Below, piece by piece: positions 7,740 through 16,380 of a stretch of 64,000 bases of DNA. The translations under genes and the position numbers were made by a program. The stretch's first letter is position 1. Each line of letters opens with the position of its first letter. The notes under the pieces were generated by a model. It made no database searches, had not been told where the DNA came from, and saw nothing but the letters and a program-made list of their open reading frames with translations. The stretch comes from Defluviimonas sp. SAOS-178_SWC (GTDB lineage: Bacteria > Pseudomonadota > Alphaproteobacteria > Rhodobacterales > Rhodobacteraceae), in contig NZ_CP156081.1 in NCBI RefSeq assembly GCF_039830135.1, positions 482,001 to 546,000 on the forward strand, given 5' to 3'.

Positions 7740-10081
7740 CGAAAAGCGAAAGCCCTAAATTCTTGGGCGTACGCGTCACGCGGCTGGAGGATCCGCGCTA
7801 TGTCTCGGGGCGGGGGCGTTATCTGGAGGATCTGGAACTGCCCGGCATGCGGCATGTGCGCTTTGTCCGCTCGCAGATGGCGCATGCCCGGATCGAGAGC
7901 ATATCGGCAGATTTCGCCCTGTCGGAATTTCCCGGCGTGCAGGTCTTCACGGCCGCGAATCTGCCCGATCTGGCCCTGCGCCCCCGGCAGGATGTCTGCG
8001 GCGCGCAACATGCCGATCAGCCGGTGCTGGCGCGCGACGTCGTGCGCTTCGTCGGCGAACCGGTGGCCGTGGTGGTGGCCGATGATCCCTATATCGCCGA
8101 GGATGCTGCCGAGTTGGTCGATATCGTCTACGATCCGCTGCCGGTCATCACCTCGCGCGAGGCGGCCCTGGCCCCCGACGCCCGGCCGATGTTCGGGGAC
8201 TGGGCCAACAATTGCTATGTCGAACGCGAGATGGCCGGCGGCGACATAGACGCGGCCCGGAAGGCGGCGCGCCATGTCTTTACCCGGACCTACCGCACGC
8301 AGCGTCAGGTCGGCGTGCCGATGGAGTGCCGCGGGGTGCTGGCCGCGCTTGACGCCAGCGGCGCCGATCTGACGGTCTGGTCGTCGACGCAGATGCCGCA
8401 TCTGCTGCGCAGCTACCTGGCGACCGAACTGGACTGGCCCGAGAACCGCCTGCGCGTCGTGGCCCCCGATGTGGGCGGCGGCTTCGGCGTCAAGGCACAG
8501 ATCTTTGTCGAGGAGATCGTCGTGGCCTGGCTGGCGACCGAACTGGACTGCCCCGTGAAATGGGTCGAGGACCGCCGCGAGCATCTGCTGGCCAGCATCC
8601 ATGCGCGCGATCACGAACATACCCTGACCGCCTATCTGGATGACTATTTCCGCTTTGTCGGGCTGGAGGCGGACATCACCGTCGATTCCGGCGCCTATCC
8701 GGTCTGGCCCTGGACCGGCGGCGGCGAGCCGGGCATGGCCGCCAAGGTGCTGCCCGGCCCTTACGACATCACCGCCTATCGTGCGAAGTACCGCTCGGTC
8801 GCGACCAACAAATGCCCGCTGGGCACCTATCGCGGTGTCGCGCGCCCCTCGGCGGTGTTCACGCTGGAGCGGCTAGTGGATGACATGGCGCATGAATTCG
8901 GCCTTGATCCGATCGAATTCCGTCTGCGCAACGTCGTGCGAGAGTTTCCCTATCGCAACGTGCTGGGCTTCACCTACGACTCGGGCTCCTACGCCGAGTC
9001 CCTGGAGCGCATGCGCGAGTTGCTGGAAGCCGATCGCGCCGAGGCCGCGCGGACGCGCGACGCAACGACACGGATCGGCGTGGGGATCTCCTGCTATGTC
9101 GAGCAGACGGCCCACGGCACCCCGGATTTCACCCGTCGCAGCGTGCCGATCGAGACAGGCTACGAAAGCGTCCGCGTCGAGATGGAGCCGGACGGCAAGG
9201 TGGTGATCCAGACCGGCATGCAGAATCACGGCCAGGGGCACGAGACGACGTTCGCGCAGGTCGCCGCCGATCAGCTCGGCATCTCGCCCGGCGATGTGGT
9301 CCTGCGCCACGGCGACACCGCAGGCAGTCCCTATTCGGTCGGCACTTGGGGCAGCCGCGGCGCGGTGCTAGGTGGCGGCGGCGTTCATCGCGCCGCGGGC
9401 CGGCTGCGCGGAAAGCTGTGCCGGATTGCGGCGCATGCGTTCCAGACCAGGGCGGAGGATATCGTGCTGATCAATGGCGTGGCGCGCGCGGGCAACGACC
9501 CCGAGCGCACGATCCCCATCGCCACGCTGGCCCGCTGGGCCACGCGGCAGGTCGACAAGCTGCCCGTCGGTATGGAGCCGGGGTTGAGCGAATCCGTCAC
9601 GCTGGACGGGCCGGCCGATGGCACCTACTCCAACGCGGTGCATGCCGCGGTAGTCGAGATCGACACGCTGACAGGCATCCTGAAGCTCCGTCGGTTCTAT
9701 TCGGTCGAGGATTGCGGCACCGTCATCAACCCGATGATCGTCGAGGGCCAGGCGCGCGGCGGCATCACCCAGGCCATCGGCTCGGCGCTGCTGGAGGAAT
9801 TCGTCTATGACGAGGACGGCCAGCCGTTGACTACCAATTTCGCCGATTACCTGATGCCGATGGCGCCGGAAATCCCCGACATCCATATCGAGCACCTGGA
9901 ATCGCCCTCGCCCCTGACCGAACTGGGCATGAAGGGCATGGGCGAGGGCGGTGCAATCGGCGCGGCCGCAGCCATCGCCAACGCGGCGACGGATGCCTTG
10001 GGCAAACCCGTGATGCAGACCCCGATCACGCCGAACCTCATTCTGCAGATGATGGCCTCGGGCGAGACGGACCCGGCGTGA
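7736..10081 (+). CDS. Molybdenum hydroxylase large subunit (CoxL/xanthine dehydrogenase family)
   Basis: The 781-residue catalytic subunit binds molybdopterin cytosine dinucleotide and hydroxylates its substrate with water-derived oxygen. The N-terminal domain starts RLEDPRYVSGRGRYLEDLEL; cofactor-binding signatures include VAPDVGGGFGVK and GMQNHGQGHETTFAQVAADQ. The catalytic Glu lies in KGMGEGGAIGAAAA near the C-terminus. The active-site loop reads TYRGVARPS rather than the AYRCSFR of true aerobic CO dehydrogenase, so CO oxidation is not expected. The ATG at 7736 is used because it overlaps the small-subunit stop. The family hydroxylates aromatic heterocycles, aldehydes and aromatic CoA thioesters; the substrate here is unknown. 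Confidence 0.9.
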   Translation: MTKSESPKFLGVRVTRLEDPRYVSGRGRYLEDLELPGMRHVRFVRSQMAHARIESISADFALSEFPGVQVFTAANLPDLALRPRQDVCGAQHADQPVLARDVVRFVGEPVAVVVADDPYIAEDAAELVDIVYDPLPVITSREAALAPDARPMFGDWANNCYVEREMAGGDIDAARKAARHVFTRTYRTQRQVGVPMECRGVLAALDASGADLTVWSSTQMPHLLRSYLATELDWPENRLRVVAPDVGGGFGVKAQIFVEEIVVAWLATELDCPVKWVEDRREHLLASIHARDHEHTLTAYLDDYFRFVGLEADITVDSGAYPVWPWTGGGEPGMAAKVLPGPYDITAYRAKYRSVATNKCPLGTYRGVARPSAVFTLERLVDDMAHEFGLDPIEFRLRNVVREFPYRNVLGFTYDSGSYAESLERMRELLEADRAEAARTRDATTRIGVGISCYVEQTAHGTPDFTRRSVPIETGYESVRVEMEPDGKVVIQTGMQNHGQGHETTFAQVAADQLGISPGDVVLRHGDTAGSPYSVGTWGSRGAVLGGGGVHRAAGRLRGKLCRIAAHAFQTRAEDIVLINGVARAGNDPERTIPIATLARWATRQVDKLPVGMEPGLSESVTLDGPADGTYSNAVHAAVVEIDTLTGILKLRRFYSVEDCGTVINPMIVEGQARGGITQAIGSALLEEFVYDEDGQPLTTNFADYLMPMAPEIPDIHIEHLESPSPLTELGMKGMGEGGAIGAAAAIANAATDALGKPVMQTPITPNLILQMMASGETDPA

Positions 10082-10118
10082 TGCGAGGGACGGAAGATGA
10101 AAAAGGACGGAACGCAAA

Positions 10119-10904
10119 ATGGATCTTGGACTGAAGGGAAAGCGCGCGCTGGTGACGGCGGCGTCGCGCGGGCTAGGCCGGGCGGCGGCTGTCTCGCTGG
10201 CGCGCGAGGGGGCCGTGGTGGCCGTGGCCGGGCGCGCGTCAGAGGTACGCGATAGTGTGGTCGCACAGATCGCCCAAGCAGGCGGACAGGCCGTGGCCGT
10301 GGATCTGGATTTCTCCAACCCCGGGACCATCGCGGGCGGTGTCGAAGAGGCCGCGCGAATGCTGGGCGGGCTGGACATCGTGGTCGCCAACACCCCCGGG
10401 CCCGCATCGGGACCGTTCATGGGTATTACGGCGGCCGCGTGGCGCGACGCCTTCGAGATGACGGTGCACGCGCTTGCCGATCTGTCGCGCGTGGTCATTC
10501 CGCATCTTCAGGCGGCAGGGGGCGGTCGACTGATCTTCGTCACCACCGTGGGCGTGAAGATGGTTCAGCCAGACATGGTGCTGTCGGATGCGACGCGGCT
10601 GGCGGTGACCGGCCTGGCGAAATCGCTGTCAGTCGAACATGCCGGCGACAACATTCTGGTCAACAGCTTGTGCCCCGGCCCCATCGCGACGGACCGCTAC
10701 CTGCAACTGATCGATGCAACGCAGAAGCGGCAGGGCTTGGACCGCGACGGAGCCGAGGCGATCTGGCTGGACGAGGTGCCGCTGCGGCGTGCTGGCAGCC
10801 CCGAGCAATTCGGCGACCTGGTGGCCGTGCTGGCCTCGGACGCCGCCTCTTACGTAACGGGCGCCGCGTTGGCGGTCGATGGCGGGAAATCACGCGCCTA
10901 CTGA
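10119..10904 (+). CDS. SDR-family oxidoreductase with atypical active site
   Basis: The 261-residue protein has the NAD(P) Rossmann motif TAASRGLGRA (residues about 13-22), the Asp adenine contact region VDLDFS, and the C-terminal SYVTGAALAVDGG typical of 3-oxoacyl-ACP-reductase-like SDRs. The usual catalytic YxxxK is absent: the aligned stretch reads VLSDATRLAVTGLAKSLS, with no Tyr and Arg in place of Lys. VANTPGP replaces the usual NNAG. A subgroup of SDRs is like this, so it need not be inactive, but chemistry should not be assumed from the family. It lies 37 bases after the large hydroxylase subunit and 16 before the ThDP enzyme. Confidence 0.8.
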   Translation: MDLGLKGKRALVTAASRGLGRAAAVSLAREGAVVAVAGRASEVRDSVVAQIAQAGGQAVAVDLDFSNPGTIAGGVEEAARMLGGLDIVVANTPGPASGPFMGITAAAWRDAFEMTVHALADLSRVVIPHLQAAGGGRLIFVTTVGVKMVQPDMVLSDATRLAVTGLAKSLSVEHAGDNILVNSLCPGPIATDRYLQLIDATQKRQGLDRDGAEAIWLDEVPLRRAGSPEQFGDLVAVLASDAASYVTGAALAVDGGKSRAY

Positions 10905-10920
10905 CGGCGAAGTTCGAAGG

Positions 10921-12561
10921 ATGAAAGACATGACACAGGACTACGAAGGCGGCGATCTGGTCGTCGAATCCCTGCGGGCGCTCGGCGTGAAACAGATATT
11001 CTCGGTGTCGGGCGGGCCGCTCAATTCGGTCTACCGGGCGGCGGCGCGCTATCAGTTGCCCCTGATCCACTCGCGCCACGAATCCGCCGCCGGCTTCATG
11101 GCCGATGCCACCGCGCGCATATCGCGAATCCCGGGGGTCGCGCTAGTGACGCTGGGGCCGGGTGTGACCAACATGACGACGCCGGCACTGGTGGCCAAGA
11201 TGGCCGGAACGCCGTTGCTGATAATCGGGGCGCAGGCGCCGTTGTCGGTCGTGGATCGCGGCGTGGCCATGGCGGCCGATCATCTGTCGATCATGCAGCC
11301 GGTGGTGAAATGGGCGGCCCGCGTTCCGACCACCCAGCAGATCCCCGAATATCTGGAAATGGCCTGGCGCCACATGTGGTCGGGCACCCCGGGCCCGGTC
11401 TTTCTGGAGATCCCGACGGATTTGCTGTCGGCACCCGCACAGCCCGCCGAGCCGGCCCGGTTCACACGCAGCCGCGCCGGCATGACCGTCGAGGCCCGCG
11501 ACGGCCTCTCCGAATTGGTCCGCAAGGCGAGACGTCCGCTGTTTATTCTGGGCGACGAGTTGCACTGGGACGCCCCCAACGCTTTGACCTCCACAGTCGA
11601 ACGGATCGGCGCGCCCTTCGTCACCATGCGGCTGGCCAGAGGCATCGTCGACGAACGCCACGCCTTGTGCGCCGGACCGGGCTATCTGCCGCTGAACGAA
11701 AGCCTCCAGACCACTCTGGACGAGGCGGATCTGATCATGATGATTGGTCATCATTTTGAATTCGACATCGGCTTCGGCTGCACGGTCGGACCGCAGGCAA
11801 AGGTGGTGCAGTTTTCCAGCGACGCGGCGATGCTGCACCGAAACCGCAATGCCGATCTGGCGGCCGTGGCCGGCGCTTCCGCGGTTATCGAGGCGCTGGC
11901 TGGGGCCGAGTGTCCGGGACTGGACCGCGACTGGGTCGCTCTCCGGACCGATGCCTGGCGGGATGAACGCAAAGCCCAGGCTGACGACAATGATTCGTCA
12001 GGCTCGCTACATCCCGTCGCCGCGATCGACGCCGTGGTCGAGGGTGCGCCCCTGGATGCGGTCTTCGTCACCTCGCATGGCAACATAGATTTCTGGGCCG
12101 ACGGGCGGATCCGGGTGATGGCCAGCGACCTATACCTGCGCGCCGGTCAGGGTGGCGCACTCGGGGCCGAGGTCTGCTTCGGCATCGGCGCGCGCTTTGC
12201 CAACCCCGGACGCCCGGCCATCGTTTTCGTCGGCGACGGCGGTGTCGGATATCATGTCACCGAGATCGATACGGCGGCACGCTATGATCGCCCGGTCATC
12301 ATCGTCGTGCTCGACGATCAAAAATGGAGTGCGATCGCTCTGCCACAGAAGATGCGCTATGGCGACGAGTTCGAGATGGAGCTGCCCAGACGGGACTGGC
12401 CCGCCGTCGCCAAGGTTCTTGGCGGCACGGGATATTTTGCCGCAACCGTCGAGGAAATCCGTACAGCCATTTCCGATGCCATCGCCTCGGGCAAGCCTGC
12501 GATCGTGCATATCCCGGTGAAATCCGCTCTGAGCCCGTACATGGCTGCGGTTTCTAAATAG
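10921..12561 (+). CDS. Thiamine-diphosphate-dependent enzyme (acetolactate synthase/benzoylformate decarboxylase-like)
   Basis: The 546-residue protein has the three-domain layout of the POX/ALS family. The N-terminal pyrimidine-binding domain carries the cofactor-activating Glu in HSRHESAAGFMADA. A central domain follows. The C-terminal pyrophosphate-binding domain has GDGGVGYHVTEID followed by VVLDDQKW, where the usual Asn of the GDG-Nx pattern is Asp. Such enzymes decarboxylate or ligate 2-oxo acids. Here it could decarboxylate a 2-oxo acid made by the SDRs and hydroxylase; that role is inferred. The start at 10921 follows GAAGG, and an in-frame ATG lies three codons later. Confidence 0.85.
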   Translation: MKDMTQDYEGGDLVVESLRALGVKQIFSVSGGPLNSVYRAAARYQLPLIHSRHESAAGFMADATARISRIPGVALVTLGPGVTNMTTPALVAKMAGTPLLIIGAQAPLSVVDRGVAMAADHLSIMQPVVKWAARVPTTQQIPEYLEMAWRHMWSGTPGPVFLEIPTDLLSAPAQPAEPARFTRSRAGMTVEARDGLSELVRKARRPLFILGDELHWDAPNALTSTVERIGAPFVTMRLARGIVDERHALCAGPGYLPLNESLQTTLDEADLIMMIGHHFEFDIGFGCTVGPQAKVVQFSSDAAMLHRNRNADLAAVAGASAVIEALAGAECPGLDRDWVALRTDAWRDERKAQADDNDSSGSLHPVAAIDAVVEGAPLDAVFVTSHGNIDFWADGRIRVMASDLYLRAGQGGALGAEVCFGIGARFANPGRPAIVFVGDGGVGYHVTEIDTAARYDRPVIIVVLDDQKWSAIALPQKMRYGDEFEMELPRRDWPAVAKVLGGTGYFAATVEEIRTAISDAIASGKPAIVHIPVKSALSPYMAAVSK

Positions 12562-12570
12562 GAAACGCTC

Positions 12571-12927
12571 ATGAAAATCTGGAAAAACGAATCCCCCCCC
12601 ATGACGGAACCTGCCGGCCATTTCGGCGGGCTGAAGTCGACCGATATCGTGCCGTTTGCCGGTCGCAACTATGCCGTTCAAATGGCGATCGTACCGCCCG
12701 GCGGCGGAGGCCACTCCCATCATCATGAAACTCTGGACCAGATTTTCTATATCGTGGGCGGTCAGCTGACCTTCACAGTCGGCGACGAGACGTTCGAATT
12801 GAAGACCGGTCAGAGCGTGCTTCTGGAGCCGATGGATCCGCATGGCACGTTGAACGAGGGTGCGTCCGACACGACGGTTTTGGTCGTGACCATCGAACAG
12901 GACGAGCGGAAGGGCGGCGGAAAATGA
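12571..12927 (+). CDS. Small single-domain cupin protein
   Basis: This 118-residue cupin has both metal-binding motifs: GGGHSHHHETLDQIFYIVGG (His, His and Glu ligands) and a second motif ending DPHGTLNEG with the fourth His. Such small cupins act as dioxygenases, isomerases, lyases or sugar/metal sensors, and the activity cannot be told from sequence. It begins nine bases after the ThDP enzyme with AGGAAA upstream, and its stop overlaps the next start (ATGA). Co-translation with the flanking genes suggests a catalytic or maturation role in the same pathway. Confidence 0.82.
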   Translation: MKIWKNESPPMTEPAGHFGGLKSTDIVPFAGRNYAVQMAIVPPGGGGHSHHHETLDQIFYIVGGQLTFTVGDETFELKTGQSVLLEPMDPHGTLNEGASDTTVLVVTIEQDERKGGGK

Positions 12928-13586
12928 AGATCGAGAAAAAATTTCAGGTTAGGGCGTCACCTGATCAGGTCTGGCCGCTATTGTCGGATGTCTCGGCTGT
13001 GGCCGAGTGCATCCCGGGATTCGAACTCAAGGAGGAGGTCTCGCCCGGGGTCTATGACGGCCAGTTCAAGCTGCGTGTCGGCCCGATGTCGGCGACGCTG
13101 GCCGGACAGGGCATGCTGAACCTGGACGAGCAGAAGCGCATTGGCCTGGTCGAGGGCAAGGGCGTGGACCGCCGCGGCGGCTCGCGGGCGACGGGCAAGC
13201 TGCAATATGCAATCGCGCCCGTCTCGGGGGGAACCCAGGTTTCGATCGATGCCGATGTGCAGTTGAGCGGCCCGCTGGCGCAGGTGGGCCGGACCGGCAT
13301 CGTTCAGGATATCGCCGATCAGCTGACGGCGCAGTTCGCCGCGAACCTGGAAGAGCGTCTCAACAGCGGCGCGGGCTCCACGGGCGATGCATCCCCAGTC
13401 GGCGATGCGGCCACGGACAGCGATGCAGCACCGGTAGCCACGGACGGGCCGACGGCGAAATCGCAAGGGGCCCGCGCCCCGGCGACAGACGGGCGGCGTG
13501 CTCCAGCGGATGAATTCAACGCCGGATCCGCCTTCTGGTCTGCCCTCTTGCGCAGGATCGCGGCGTTCTTCGGGCGCAGGAAATAG
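12924..13586 (+). CDS. CoxG-like SRPBCC-domain protein
   Basis: Residues 1-145 form a START/SRPBCC fold typical of CoxG: it begins MKIEKKFQVRASPDQVW and continues DVSAVAECIPGFEL, with later blocks DGQFKLRVGPMSATLAGQG and LTAQFAANLEERL. CoxG anchors CO-dehydrogenase-type enzymes to the membrane in carboxydotrophs. The C-terminal 75 residues are a low-complexity Ala/Gly/Asp/Pro linker ending in a short hydrophobic and basic tail (FWSALLRRIAAFFGRRK), consistent with such anchoring. Its presence supports the neighbouring molybdenum hydroxylase being functional. A second, shorter paralogue is at 59988-60503. Confidence 0.87.
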   Translation: MKIEKKFQVRASPDQVWPLLSDVSAVAECIPGFELKEEVSPGVYDGQFKLRVGPMSATLAGQGMLNLDEQKRIGLVEGKGVDRRGGSRATGKLQYAIAPVSGGTQVSIDADVQLSGPLAQVGRTGIVQDIADQLTAQFAANLEERLNSGAGSTGDASPVGDAATDSDAAPVATDGPTAKSQGARAPATDGRRAPADEFNAGSAFWSALLRRIAAFFGRRK

Positions 13587-13618
13587 ACTCCCTTCCACAA
13601 AGAGACAGGAGATCGATC

Positions 13619-14374
13619 ATGACCAGACGTTTGCAGGGAAAGCGCGTCATCTTCACCGGTGGCGTCACCAATATCGGGCGCGAAGTGGTCGAGCTGTTCC
13701 AAGCCGAGGGGGCACGCATGGTCGTGGCGGATATTGACCGGGACGCCGGCAGGGCACTGGCGGAGGCTCTGGGCGACGGCGTCAATTTCGTGCATGTCGA
13801 CGTGACCGACGAGGACAGCGTCCGCCGGATGATCGAGGCGGGCGTCGAAACCCTGGGCGGGCTCGACGTCCTGTGTCAGAATGCCGGGGCGCAGCGTTCG
13901 GGCAAGGTCACGGAATTCGCGGCCGAGGACTGGGACATGCTGTTCCGGGTCAACGCGCGGGCGCATTTCTTCGGCGCGAAATACGCGGTACCGCATTTGC
14001 GCAAGGCGGGCAAGGGCGCCATCGTCAACACCTCGTCCCTGGCGGGACAGCGCGGCGGTGGCGGGATGACCGCCTATTCGGCCACCAAGGGGGCGGTTAT
14101 CGCATTTTCCACCGCCCTGGCGATAGAATTGGCCCCGGACAATATCCGGGTCAACACGATTTGTCCCGGATGGGTGGACACGCCCTTCAACAAACCCGCG
14201 ATCGACTTCATGGGTGGACGCGGCAATCAGGACGACATCGTCGCACGCACGGTGCCGCTGGGACGGCAGGCACATCCATCGGAAATGGCGCCGCTCTTCG
14301 TTTACCTGGCGTCGGACGAATCCTCTTACATGACGGCACAGGCGATCACCATCGACGGCGGCGTCTACAACTGA
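13619..14374 (+). CDS. SDR-family oxidoreductase with canonical active site
   Basis: A 251-residue classical short-chain dehydrogenase: cofactor motif TGGVTNIGREV at about residues 13-23, Asp after the second strand (VVADIDRD) favouring NAD, QNAGAQ, catalytic Ser in NTSSLAG, and YSATKGAVIAFSTAL carrying Tyr and Lys. The C-terminus SYMTAQAITIDGG is also typical. The start follows AGGAG. Unlike the first SDR of this locus it has every catalytic residue, so it is the better candidate for oxidising an alcohol intermediate to a ketone. Substrate unknown. Confidence 0.87.
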   Translation: MTRRLQGKRVIFTGGVTNIGREVVELFQAEGARMVVADIDRDAGRALAEALGDGVNFVHVDVTDEDSVRRMIEAGVETLGGLDVLCQNAGAQRSGKVTEFAAEDWDMLFRVNARAHFFGAKYAVPHLRKAGKGAIVNTSSLAGQRGGGGMTAYSATKGAVIAFSTALAIELAPDNIRVNTICPGWVDTPFNKPAIDFMGGRGNQDDIVARTVPLGRQAHPSEMAPLFVYLASDESSYMTAQAITIDGGVYN

Positions 14375-14407
14375 GCCGCCGTAACGTAGCATGAAAGGAC
14401 TTACAGC

Positions 14408-14815
14408 ATGCCGGAACTTCAGCTTCAGCCCACACTTGACGCTATTGCTGTCGGCCTGAAGGTCGCCCGTGCCATGGACGTGCGGTGCAGTATCGCCGTC
14501 CTCGATTCTGGTCGCAACCTGCTGGCCTTCGCGCGTGGTAACGAGGCCAGCCTGGGCACGATCGAACTGGCGAGGAACAAGGCGTATACAGCGGCGTCTT
14601 TCCGTATGAAGACCAGTGTATTGGCGGGCGTCAGCCAGCCGGGCCAGCCGCTTTATGGTCTCGACGTGTCGGGCGACGGGGCGCTTGTAATTTTCGGTGG
14701 GGGCGTTCCCATCATGTTGCAGGATCGGTCGATCGGCGCCGTCGGCGTATCGGGCGGCACAGTCGAGCAGGACGAGCAAATCGCCGATGCGGTGGCGGCA
14801 GAATTTTCGCGATGA
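14408..14815 (+). CDS. GlcG/HbpS-family small protein (DUF336)
   Basis: The 135-residue product matches the GlcG/HbpS fold: a start helix (LDAIAVGLKVARAM), the strand SIAVLDSGRNLLAFARG, KAYTAASFRMKT, a Gly-rich central part, and the end GAVGVSGGTVEQDEQIADAV. Members bind haem or small acids and often accompany catabolic oxidoreductases, but a defined reaction is rare. AAAGGA precedes the start. It is the last recognisable gene of the locus; 150 bases later transposon DNA begins, so the 3' end of the operon may have been lost. Confidence 0.8.
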   Translation: MPELQLQPTLDAIAVGLKVARAMDVRCSIAVLDSGRNLLAFARGNEASLGTIELARNKAYTAASFRMKTSVLAGVSQPGQPLYGLDVSGDGALVIFGGGVPIMLQDRSIGAVGVSGGTVEQDEQIADAVAAEFSR

Positions 14816-14963
14816 GGAGCGTGGGTCGGATTTCGGCGATCTGGGCCGGATTGGAAGAACGCCGCCCGACCGATCCGAACCCGATACCCTTGCGGCGGTC
14901 CTGTCAGAAAGAAAAACCTTGAGCGGGGCAGGGGCGCTCCGTAGGGTCCAGACTCATTAGATT

Positions 14964-15110
14964 TCACAGCCAGAACAAGACGGTTGCAGCGAGCATGATC
15001 GCAGAGAAGAACGTTTCCGGGCACCGGTCGTATCGTGTGGCGACGCGCCGCCAGTCGTTGAGGCGCCCTAACATGATCTCGATGCGGTTGCGCCGTTTGT
15101 AGCGCCGCTT
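14964..15110 (-). pseudogene. IS5-type transposase, C-terminal fragment
   Basis: Read on the minus strand the frame gives KRRYKRRNRIEIMLGRLNDW, RRVATRYDRCPETFFSAI and an LAATVLFWL ending at the stop. This is the conserved tail of one-ORF or split IS5-family (IS427-like) transposases, with the catalytic Glu in RNRIE. About 49 codons remain. The upstream part is cut off by the left end of the IS6 element at 15112. Confidence 0.75.
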
Positions 15111-15111
15111 G

Positions 15112-15926
15112 GGTGCTGTCAGAGCAACTCAGCTTGAGGCGGGGGAGGGAGCTGGGTACCGTTCGTGGATGAAGAAATGTGACCCGTTCAAGTACTTCAA
15201 GACGAGCGAGGAGATCATCCGCCTGGCGGTGATGCTGTACGTTCGTTTCCCGCTTTCGCTTCGGAACGTCGAGGATCTGCTACACGAGCGCGGCATCGAC
15301 GTCAGCCATGAGGCGGTCCGGTTCTGGTGGCATCGGTTCGGTCCGATGTTTGCATCCGAGATCCGGAAACGGCGGATCGAGGGCATGCGGTCCAGCCATT
15401 GGCGTTGGCATCTGGATGAGATGTTCGTGAAGATCAATGGTGAGCAACACTACCTGTGGCGTGCCGTCGATCACGAAGGCGAGGTTCTTGAAAGCTTCGT
15501 CACAAAGACGCGGGACAAGAAGGCCGCCCTGAAATTCCTCAGGAAAACAATGAAGAGGCATGGACGGGCCGATATCTTCGTGACGGACAAGCTTCGGTCC
15601 TATGGCGCCGCACTGAGGGATCTCGGTGCGGTCGATCGCCAGGAAACGGGCCGGTGGGAGAACAACCGGGCGGAGAACTCCCACCTGGCATTCCGACGAC
15701 GCGAACGGGCGATGCTCCGCTTCCGCCAGATGCGAAGTCTGCAGAAGTTCGCCACCGTCCACGCCTCAGTCTATAACCTCTTCAACACGGAACGCAGCCT
15801 CGCCAGTCGACACCTCTTCAAGCGGAACCGCGCCGCCGCTCTCGCTGAGTGGCGCGGCCTTTGCGTGGCATAAGGGACAGGTCTGCTGTCCTTGTGGGAA
15901 CGGGTTCGCATTCGTCTGGCAGCACC
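15112..15926 (+). mobile_element. Intact IS6-family element (copy B)
   Basis: The 815-bp element runs from GGTGCTGTCAGAGC to the inverted right end CTGGCAGCACC and encodes one complete transposase. The eight bases flanking each side (15104-15111 and 15927-15934) do not match, so there is no target duplication. This fits arrival through deletion or recombination between copies rather than a simple insertion. It truncates an IS5 fragment on the left and a DUF5681 gene on the right. Confidence 0.85.
15169..15873 (+). CDS. IS6-family transposase (copy B)
   Basis: This 234-residue DDE transposase has the family signature throughout: FKYFKTSEEIIRLAVMLYVR, helix-turn-helix around VEDLLHERGIDVSHEAVRFW, catalytic Asp in HLDEMFVKING, second Asp in FVTDKLRSYG and Glu in NNRAENSH. 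The end is AALAEWRGLCVA. Length equals the other complete copies here (37686 and 39083), which are clearly divergent in sequence, so these are different IS6 subtypes rather than one recently amplified element. The ATG at 15169 matches the start used by the other copies. Confidence 0.92.
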   Translation: MKKCDPFKYFKTSEEIIRLAVMLYVRFPLSLRNVEDLLHERGIDVSHEAVRFWWHRFGPMFASEIRKRRIEGMRSSHWRWHLDEMFVKINGEQHYLWRAVDHEGEVLESFVTKTRDKKAALKFLRKTMKRHGRADIFVTDKLRSYGAALRDLGAVDRQETGRWENNRAENSHLAFRRRERAMLRFRQMRSLQKFATVHASVYNLFNTERSLASRHLFKRNRAAALAEWRGLCVA

Positions 15927-16380
15927 CGACGTGGTGATCGACAAGACCCTGACGGTGACGCGCAACGGGGTGCCGCGCGAGATCACGATGGAGGAGGCGT
16001 TGCAGCACCGCACCTACCAGGATGCGATTGCCGGAAAACGCCTTGCGATCCGCGAGGTCCTGAAATGGATCGAGAAGCGGGAGGCCTGGCTTGCGAAGCA
16101 GACGACGAAGACCGCACCCGGCGTGGTGATGCGCGGGATCTCGCATGATCCGGACAATGCCAACGGCGCGCTGCAGATCCTCGGCATCGCGCGCCGGGAC
16201 ATGACCCATGCCGAGAGCGACCCCGACCGGGTCCGGCTCAAGCTCGAGCCCTGGGCGGTGCAGGCAGCCCTCAGCCGGCGCCGCGGTGCGTCGCCACTCT
16301 CCGAGAACGACGTCGCCGAGATCCGGCGCTGCACCCGGGATCCTGACCAGCTGCGCTGGCCACGGAGGGCACGCGGATGA
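15927..16380 (+). pseudogene. DUF5681-type protein, 5' end removed by IS6
   Basis: The frame entering from the IS6 end encodes DKTLTVTRNGVPREITMEEA, LKWIEKREAWLAKQTTK and a C-terminal AEIRRCTRDPDQLRWPRR. The arrangement parallels the complete gene that overlaps its end, including the last motif (there ATRTPHKVRWPDWW). It is therefore a DUF5681 paralogue that has lost its Arg/Gly-rich start. DUF5681 proteins are usually found near phage packaging genes; a DNA-packaging role is inferred only. Confidence 0.6.

Noticed and set aside
7736..10081. Aerobic CO dehydrogenase (form I)
   Set aside because: The active loop reads TYRGVARPS, without the AYRCSFR motif that carries the copper-binding Cys.
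13319..14779. 486-codon minus-strand frame
   Set aside because: Antisense to coxG-like, SDR and GlcG-like genes; no domain recognised.
3386..14815. Catabolic locus as cargo of a simple composite transposon bounded by IS6
   Set aside because: The left boundary is an IS5 end and the right boundary an IS5 fragment plus IS6 copy B; IS6 copy A at 1386 is truncated and a different subtype, and no matching target duplications are seen.
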